Assembly: GCF_000940805.1 (NCBI RefSeq)
Contig: NZ_CP007142.1
Coordinates: 4,440,593-4,504,592 of the forward strand
Length of the DNA: 64,000 nt
Source of the DNA: Gynuella sunshinyii YC6258
Lineage (GTDB): Bacteria; Pseudomonadota; Gammaproteobacteria; Pseudomonadales; Natronospirillaceae
Reading direction: 5' to 3'
Every line of letters begins with the position of its first letter. The first letter of the stretch is position 1. A program made the translations under genes and the position numbers. Positions 55,994-64,000 of this stretch are shown in pieces. The notes below the pieces were generated by a model. That model saw only the letters and a program-made list of their open reading frames with translations. It was not told the origin of the DNA and did no database searches.

Positions 55994-58900
55994 AGGTTGC
56001 CGTTGGCGTCGTATGCAAAACTATGGCGGTGATCCAGGGCATTGATCACCGCTGTTCTGCGACCGGCGGCATCGTATTCGTATTGAGTGATGTGACCGAG
56101 GGCATCGGTTTCGCTGATGACTCGTCCGACAGCATCGTAGCTGGTGTAGGTACTGCTACCGTCAGCCAGATCGGTCTGGATGACCCGGTTCAGGGCATCA
56201 TAGTGATAGATGGTCATTTGACCCAGACGATCCGTGGTACTCAGGCGGTTGCCTTCACTATCGTAGGTGTTAGCTTCCCAGGTACCATCGGGGTAACGGG
56301 TTTCTGTCACCCGGCCATAGGCGTCGTAATCCATTTCTGTCCGGTGACCCAAGGCATCGATCGTCGCGATCAACTGACCGGCCAGATCGTATTCGTTCTG
56401 GCTGACGGAACCATCGGCATAGTGTGTTTCGATCACACGGTTACGGGCATCGTAGACATAGGTTGTGGTATTACCTGCCGCATTGGTTTCCGTGAGTACA
56501 TTACCGTTGTCATCGTAGGTGTACGTGGTAACTGCTCCTGCGTTACCAGTACTTCCGCCATCCGTGGCGGTCGTAGCAGTGGCCAATATACGGGTTTCGG
56601 TGAGTTTGTTGCCATCACTGTCGTAGGTGTATTCGGTCACGTTTTTCAACGCATCAGTGGTTTTGCTGACCAATCCTTTTTTGTTGATGTTGTTACCGGC
56701 GATATTCCCTAGTGGATCCGTCACCATCAACAGGTTACCAATGCTGTCGTAGGTATTTTTATAGACATTACCCAAGGCATCGGTGATCTCGGTTTCCTGA
56801 CCACGGCTGTTGTAGGCATAGGTAATGGTATTACCCAAGGCGTCGGTCTGGGTCAGCTGGTTGTTGTCTGCGTCAAAAGTGGCTTCGGTGACATTACCCA
56901 GCGGGTCGGTTTCACTGAGCTGGTTGCCATGTTCATCATAGCGGTATTCCCAGGTTTCACCGGCGGCATCGATGCGGGTGGTGACATTACCCATGTCATC
57001 GTAGTAGTAGAACGTGGTGTGGCCGTTGCGGTCAGAAACCACTGACTCACGACCCGCAATATCATGATTGAAATCGATACGCTGACCATCGTTATCTTCC
57101 TGGGCAATCAGGCGACCATCATCGTCATAGATGTTCTTGATCAGCGTGCGTCCCAATGGGTCAACCAGATCCAGCAAGCCGTGGCTGCGGTTGTACACAT
57201 AAGTGGTTTGCGCATCCAATGCATCCTCACTGACGGTCAGGTTGCCACTATTATCGTAGCGATACTCCAACCTGTGACCATTAGGATCTGTGATGCTGGT
57301 AATCCGGCCTTTGCTGTCACGATTAAAGGTGATGGCTTTGCCACTGGAATGGAAAATACCGTTGTTGGTATAAGTCAGGGTATTGCCATTGGGGTCGACG
57401 ACTTTATCGATACCGAAATCCTGATTCAGGTAGTACTCATAGCCCGACTGGGTGGTGAGCTTGTAGCGGTCAGGATCAACGGGGGAGCTGAAATACCCGG
57501 TTTCAAGCAACAGGCCACCAGAATAATAAGCACTGCTGTCATCCAGAGCGGTTAAGGTGGATTGGGTATCACCAACAGGATTGAACTTCAGATCAACATT
57601 ATTGATGACCTGATAGGTACTGCAACTGGGTGACGCGGCCGCTTCAAACCGTTCCACATCACCGGTTGGCAGTGTGATGGTGACCACAGGAGCGCCCTGA
57701 GGTTCAACGCAGAAGTCGACAATCAGGTTGAATGGCCCGCGCTTGTATTGATTCACCGACCAGAACTTGCCAATGGTCCGGCTTTCTTCAACTTTGACAT
57801 CCTGGTAACCCACGCTCCAGCCATAGCCAAAATCCAGATCTTCAAAACGACGGCGGCTATCGTAAGTACGCGTCAGGCGAATCGGAATACCCGCCATCGG
57901 AATGTTGAGGTCTTCCAGCGTGATGCTGAAGTTACCGACTTTCAGGTCACCCTCCACACCAATGACAGTACTGTCGCTGGCGGTATGCCCATTCACGTCT
58001 TCAGCATACAACACAATATCGTACTGACCATTTATCAGCATGGTCGGATCCAGAGTCGCCACTTTGGCATCGCTGACGTTGCTACTGCCTTCGGCAATGG
58101 TCTGCCAGGCCTGCTGTCCTTTCGGAGAAATCATGACCCGGTAGCGATAAAGATTGTCATCGCTGACACTGCCAATCACGTCGGCAGGAGCGCTGATAAT
58201 GCTGTCGATATCAGGAGCGTTCAGGCTGACCACCGGCGCATTGTTGTCCTGTGGAACCCGAACGCTATAGCTACTGGCTTCCAGAACCGTAGTGGTACCA
58301 TCTGAAACCTGGACAGAGACACTGTGGATACCGGCATCAGTGGCGGACGTGACGATCTCAGCCTGACCATAGGCATTCAGAGCCACTTCTGTATCATCGA
58401 CCCATAGCGTACTGCTGGAACTACCCGTGCCACCGGATGTAAAGACGTTAATGACAACGGTATCTCCCGGATTCACTGCTTCCGGGGAAATCAAAATCGT
58501 CGCACTGAGCGGTAAGGCTTCAGCGGAAACAGCAATGCTATAGCTTTGCAGCGAACGTCCCTGACCATCATCGGCATAGAGCACAACATCATGGCTGCCG
58601 ACCTGATCGGTGGTGGGTGTCCATTGCAGCAGACCGCTCACGTCCATGGTCATGCCGTCAGGACCCGTCAGAATCCCATAGGTCAATACATCGCCATCGG
58701 CATCGGTGGCAGAGAAGGGGTAGCTGTAGAACTGTTCCACTACTGCTGTGGTCGAGGGATAGCTGGTTATCTCGGGATAGCTGTTATCGGCTGTCGCTTC
58801 CACTGCTTCCAGGGTATAGCTTTGGGTAACCATGGCCTGGCCATCGGTCACAGAGAGGCTGATAGCATGGCTACCAACCTGATCGCTGGTTGCGGTCCAG

Positions 58901-61900
58901 CGCAAAGCACCGGTGTCACTTAAGGTCATGCCATCAGGCGCAGCAAGCAGCGCAAAAGTCAGAGCATCACCATCGGCATCTCTGGCAACCACGTCGTAAC
59001 CATATTCTTCACCCACCAATGCCGGTGAGGTGGGCTGACTGGCGATGTTGGGCGTAGCATTAGCCTGTACAGCATGGTTAACGGCAATTGCAAACGTCTG
59101 GGTTGAGGCCGCTCCGCGGGCATCGGTGGCTTTGATAGCGACTTCGTACACGCTCCCAGCCTGTTTGCTGGATGGGGTCCAGTTGACGACATTGCCATTG
59201 AGCATCATGCCATTGGGGGCTTCCAGCAGTTGGAAATGAATGGCATCACCATCCTGGTCGTTCGCTTCAACCGTATAAAGATAGGAAGCGTCCGCATAAG
59301 CGGTCAGTTCAGGCAAACTGCTGATCACTGGTGCATGATTGGCACTTTCATTCACAGGCAGTGTCAGTTTTTGAGTAGCCATGCCCCCTTTGCCATCATC
59401 GACCTGAATTTCAACAACTACCGACTGCCCCACCAACTCACTGGAAGGTAGCCAGGAGAACAGACCCGTGGAAGAAATGGCCATCCCGGTGCTGGAGCTG
59501 CCAAGGGTATAGGTCAGAGCATCACCATCTGGATCATTCGCCTGCACCTGATACTCGAAGTTCTGACCGGCATATACGACACCTGAAGGCACGCTGGTGA
59601 TAACCGGCGGTTGATTATCAGCATTGGCATCGGTGACATCGATCAGGAAGTACTGTTTACTGGCAGCACCGTGGGTGTCCATGACGGTCACTTCAACACT
59701 TTTTACACCTGCTTCCTGGTTGCCTGGAGTCCAGCGAATCTGTCCGGTCTCACCATCAATGGTCATGCCCGGTTGACTGCGACTCAAAAGATAAATCAGT
59801 TCATCACCATCAGGATCAGTGGCAATCACGTCATAACCATAAACCTGACCGGTTTTTACTGTGGTCACCGGCTCTGACTCAAACGTCGGTGCGTGATTGT
59901 CTGCGGGAGACACGGTCAGAATATGTAACTGTTCCGCCACTTCACCGGACAAATCCGTTGCTCTTATTGTAAAAGTGTAAATGCCATCTGCCAGATCCTT
60001 AGCCGTCATAACACCTGAATAACTGCCAATACTCAGGGACTCCGGAGCACCAACCAGACTAAACTGAGCGTCATCGCCGCGATCAGCATCGCTGACTTCA
60101 ATTTGGAAACGATAATCTTCGCCAACGATGGCCTGACTGCTGGCAGAAGAGACAATCACCGGAGCAGAATTCTTTGCTTCAGCAATTGAAGCCGCAAACA
60201 CCTGACTATCGTATAGACCGGCTTCATCATAGACGCGAGCATCTATCATCGCTGCGCGGGCGCTATTGTTCTCGGTCAGACATTCAACGACGGTGTCTGG
60301 TGAGTGAACATCCACTCGCACGTTATATTGCAGCAGGCTGCCATCAACGGTGAGACTGACAGGCACCTCCTCACCGATTTCCAGGTGATCGATAGTCACC
60401 TGCCCCAGTGCTTCATCACCAGTCCAGAAATGTTCATGCACAAAATTAACCGTCACAGGTTCATCGACGGATGCCAAACCACGGTTTTTAACCCAGGCCG
60501 TCAACGTCTGAGTGTCTTCATCATAGGCGATGCTGTGAACCGTCAGGTCCGCCAGACCAAGCGCCGGACGATCCGGGAAGGTGTTTAACCGGAAGGTGTT
60601 GTGGGTCAACCAGCCGTTAACAGGATGCGCGGGAATGGTCAGATCATCATTGATGTTATCGATATGATACGCATGCTGATTCCAGATGGTTCTGGTGGGA
60701 GCCCAGGAATCATTGGCATCTTCAATCATACGAATGCCACGAACACTGCCATATGCATAGTTATTGGATATGAGAATAATTTCAGCATGATTGTCGTGAT
60801 CCACGTCTGCAATCACCGGCAATTCGTAAGTGGTGCCACTGCCGTTCTCAAGCTGATAAATCACATCACCGGTAAGGCCATCGTATACCCGCAGATAGCG
60901 TTCATCCGCATAGACAATCTCTGCCCGTCCGTCCGCATTGAAATCAAACACAGAAGACCCGGTTACGTTGGACGAACGATCTGTGGTCGGCGAACTCCAC
61001 AGAATATTGCCGGCAGCATCAAATACGGAATAGTAAGCCGCACCGGCAACCCCTATCTCCGGAATGCCGTCACCGGTCAAATCTGCAACCGTTGGCGCAC
61101 CACCTCGTCCACCACCTGGAAGTGCTTTACTCCAGATAACACTGGCATCCTGGTCATGCAAATAAACAGATCCGTTATAAACACGTACTATTTCCGGATA
61201 TTCATCATCATCAAAGTTACCAATGGCAGACAAGCCTTCACCACCATTGGCAATTAATTGACCGTCATAACGGTAGATTCCAGCACCAACGATCAGCTCC
61301 TGGTATCCGTCCATATTTATATCTACGGCATAAGACAATGGCCCGATACCACTGGTTCCGGAAGGTGCATTCGCGGCTTTCCACAGCAGATTGCCAGAGC
61401 TGTCCAAAACCGAATTACCGATGACTATCTCGGTTTCTCCATCACCATCCATGTCCGCAAAAGAAACACCGCCCCATTGAGGAGACAGTTGCGAATTCGC
61501 GCGTTTCCACTTCACGTTACCTTCGTGAGAAAACGCCACCAGTCCACCGCCGTACAAGCCAGTCACAATCTCAATGTTGCCATCGTGATCGATATCAGCA
61601 GCGGCGGGGGAAGAAACGGCATTCACAGGCGTATCAGCGGTCCAGATATATGAACCATCCTTCGCCCAGATCGCTCTCAGGTATCCGGTACCGTTGTAAT
61701 TTGACCCGGTGAAGGTCTGAAAAATGATGGCAATATCATCATCGGCATCGACACGGCCATCATTATTTGTGTCGTACAATGGCACGGCAATGGGTGCATG
61801 CATGACCTGATTGGACTGAGGATATTTTTCGTTGGTGACCTGATAGTGCCATTTGACCACCGGCAGCAAAGTTCTCTCTATGGTTTCCGGCTCGCCTACA

Positions 61901-64000
61901 CAGAATTGATTGGTATCGGTTCTGCCCTCAACCAATGAAGCAGCAACATTACCCCATTGCAGTAATCCGCTGCTGGCGTCTATATCCAGCCCCCCTGGAC
62001 CCTGACTGTAGGTATATCGCAATACATCACCTGCATTGGGATCAGTTGCTTCCACATCATAGCGATAACCACTGTCGTCATTTCCGCGAATAACCGCTGT
62101 GGAAGTGATTTGAGGCGGTAGATTTGCGTGTACAACGACGGTAAATGTCTGCTCTGTGGATTCACCACGCAGATCGGTTACCTGTACGGTGACCGTGTAA
62201 GTTCCTGGCTCAATACCCCCTGGTGCTGAGGTGAACTGGCCGGTATGAGGATCGAGATACAATCCTTCAGGCCCTTGTATCAACGCATAAGAATGGGCGT
62301 CTGCGATATCGACATCCGTGCTGGTGATCTGGTAATTGAACGATTGTCCGCTCTGCCATTCTATCGGTGGTTCGCTGGTAATCACGGGTGCCTGATTGAC
62401 ATCATCGACATTCAGGGTATACACCTGGGTATCGAACAACTGGCCCGGGTCCGTCGCACGCACTCTTACCAGCGCGGCGACGGTCTGATTATTGGTAATA
62501 TCACACTCATCAGCCTCTGCACTGACCGTTAAGGTGACATAAATATCATCCGTCAGCTCAGCGTCGGAGACCGTTATGGATGGTTGCAATGACTGGTTAC
62601 TGGCAATCTGATCCAGCTGCACACTGCCCAGCAACTCATTGTTTTCGGGAACTCCGTTATAGAAGTTCACCATTACAGGTACGGTTATGTCCGCCAGGCC
62701 CCGATTGCGAATCACCGCACTGAGGGTATCCAGACCACCCTCTCCCTCAGTCAACAGAATATGGCCGGCACTGACATCAGGATTCCCCAAATGCTCCAAC
62801 GCTACCGGCAGATACGACATCACCAGACTGGTGGTCGCCAGACGGGTGGTAAACAGACCACTGTTGGTAATCCAGGTACCATCGGGCTGTTGGGATGACA
62901 ACAAGTACTCGATATTATCCAGCACGGCTTTATCGGTCAGATCCGGATTCAGATAATTCAACGCCAACCCAACCCAGGCAGAAGGCAGCGGATCACTTAC
63001 GGTGCCACTGGCTCTCATCCCCCAACCACCATCATCTTCCTGGCGATTACGCAACAACACATCCAGGTCATGCATATCTGCGGCGATGGATATCAAGCGG
63101 TCATCATCCGGCGTTAGTTGGCTCAATACCTCATACAGTTCACCGAGCGCAACCAGACGCAATGCATTCGGCAGGTTGGTATCTTCATTCAGATGTGTCC
63201 TGCCCAGGATAAATTCTGCGATGCTGTCCAACGCATTGGAATACTGATCCATTACCGTTTGTTGTTCGACAGACAGACTGTCTTGCTCCAACGCGTCCAA
63301 TATGTATCGACTGGCTCCCAATGCCACCAAAGCTGTCATGGAATCCGCATTGTTTAACCATCCACTACTATGATCATTGGTCCAGTAGATTGAATTGCTG
63401 CTGCTCTGTTTACGGCCCCACAAGAAATTCAATGCTTTTGCTCTGGCATCAAAAGTGACCGCTCGATCAGGTACAAAACTCAATGCCCATAATGCAAATG
63501 CAGTCTGGTTCTTGGCATATTCCGGATGTGACCGGCGAATGGCCCCATCACTCAACTGGCTGTTTATGATTTCGTTCAACAGATAAGTTGCGACTTCTTC
63601 ATCAACATCGGCTTTGTCCAGAGAGGACTGCAACCCCAACAATGTTTGGGTCTGAATATGACACCCCAGACAGTTATTGGTTTTATGCCAGTCAACGGCT
63701 GCAGGCGCGACAAACAGACTGCCTTGGGCAATCGCTTCTCTGACCCGGTGGAACAGCGGCGCGATATAGGATAACGATGATGTTTCATCACCATCCTCGT
63801 AGACTTTCACTGCTCCGGTTGGCACCACATAACACTGATTGTTAAACGTCGGCACTGTCTGGACATAACGGCTTTGCGGCAACCAGCTGATTAATCCGGT
63901 CGTACCGTCAATGCTCATACCTGCGGGGGCGAGATCCAGGGAATATGAAATCGGATCTTCATCAGGATCGGTGACTTCCAGTTGATACTTATAAGTGCTT
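55808..64000 (-). CDS. Very large Rhs protein, N-terminus outside window
   Basis: At least 2700 residues. From the window edge it shows: a He_PIG/cadherin-like module, an alpha/alpha-toroid (squalene cyclase-like) region at about 63700-62800 with NNCLGCH (63658-63672), a CARDB-like domain, two cadherin-like modules, FG-GAP repeats (61800-60850, for example DMDGDGETEIVIGNS), a second CARDB-like domain, six more cadherin-like modules with D-x-D-G-D motifs (60190-58500), an Ig-like domain, the Rhs N-terminal domain (LTRTYDSRRRF, FGYGWSVGY) and YD repeats. Probably a surface or secreted shell that delivers the tip. The true frame is lost at about 55992; the track of this frame continues falsely to 55792. 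Confidence 0.85.

Overview
The window looks like chromosome from a gammaproteobacterium that degrades polysaccharides. The evidence is recJ-prfB-lysS in the order known from E. coli, a dnaX-ebfC-recR-rnd-ycgL-ycgN cluster, HrpA, FadD, RsgA, a small SRP RNA and an MvaT-like H-NS protein. Secreted carbohydrate enzymes (GH43, GH114, CE4-type and GH59 with CBM2 and CBM6 modules) suggest a marine or plant-litter saprophyte, perhaps near Gynuella/Saccharospirillaceae. That taxonomic guess is inference only.

Bases 1-43200 are mostly ordinary chromosome, nearly all on the minus strand. In order they hold an M23 peptidase fragment, TfoX-C and GNAT genes, hrpA, fadD, a class II glutamine amidotransferase, a VWA/membrane pair, the dnaX operon with the SRP RNA upstream, a GH43 enzyme, queE, a DUF748 protein, a GH114 lipoprotein, a sulfide:quinone-type oxidoreductase, an MvaT-like gene, lysS, prfB, recJ, carbonic anhydrase, DUF2461, rsgA, a polysaccharide deacetylase with ychJ, a uracil-DNA glycosylase relative, a large GH59 enzyme, DUF418 and an AraC-type regulator. 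Two recoding sites are readable: the +1 site of prfB, and a -1 slippery heptamer in dnaX followed one codon later by a stop. Two families of short intergenic repeats occur, and at 1.5 kb one is inserted inside the other.

Bases 43200-64000 are an accessory region. It starts with gene debris: an Rhs fragment, a duplicated MCP 3' end, an intact MCP gene and a truncated transposon-type ATPase. A minus-strand array of Rhs toxin tips with matching immunity genes follows. The main locus is a very large Rhs protein that runs off the window. It carries cadherin/He_PIG-like modules, a CXXCH-bearing alpha/alpha-toroid-like region, FG-GAP repeats, YD repeats, a deaminase-like tip and a SUKH immunity gene, and it is interrupted by two single-base frameshifts. 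Downstream are orphan tips: an unrecognised toxin tail with a small acidic partner, a lysozyme/transglycosylase-like tip with a membrane partner, an ADP-ribosyltransferase-like tip with a 70-residue membrane partner, and a frameshifted NlpC/P60-like amidase with an ankyrin partner. Two of the orphan tips share a 610-bp duplicated Rhs core that differs from the core of the main gene. Short direct and inverted repeats bound these modules, so the array appears to have been built by recombination.
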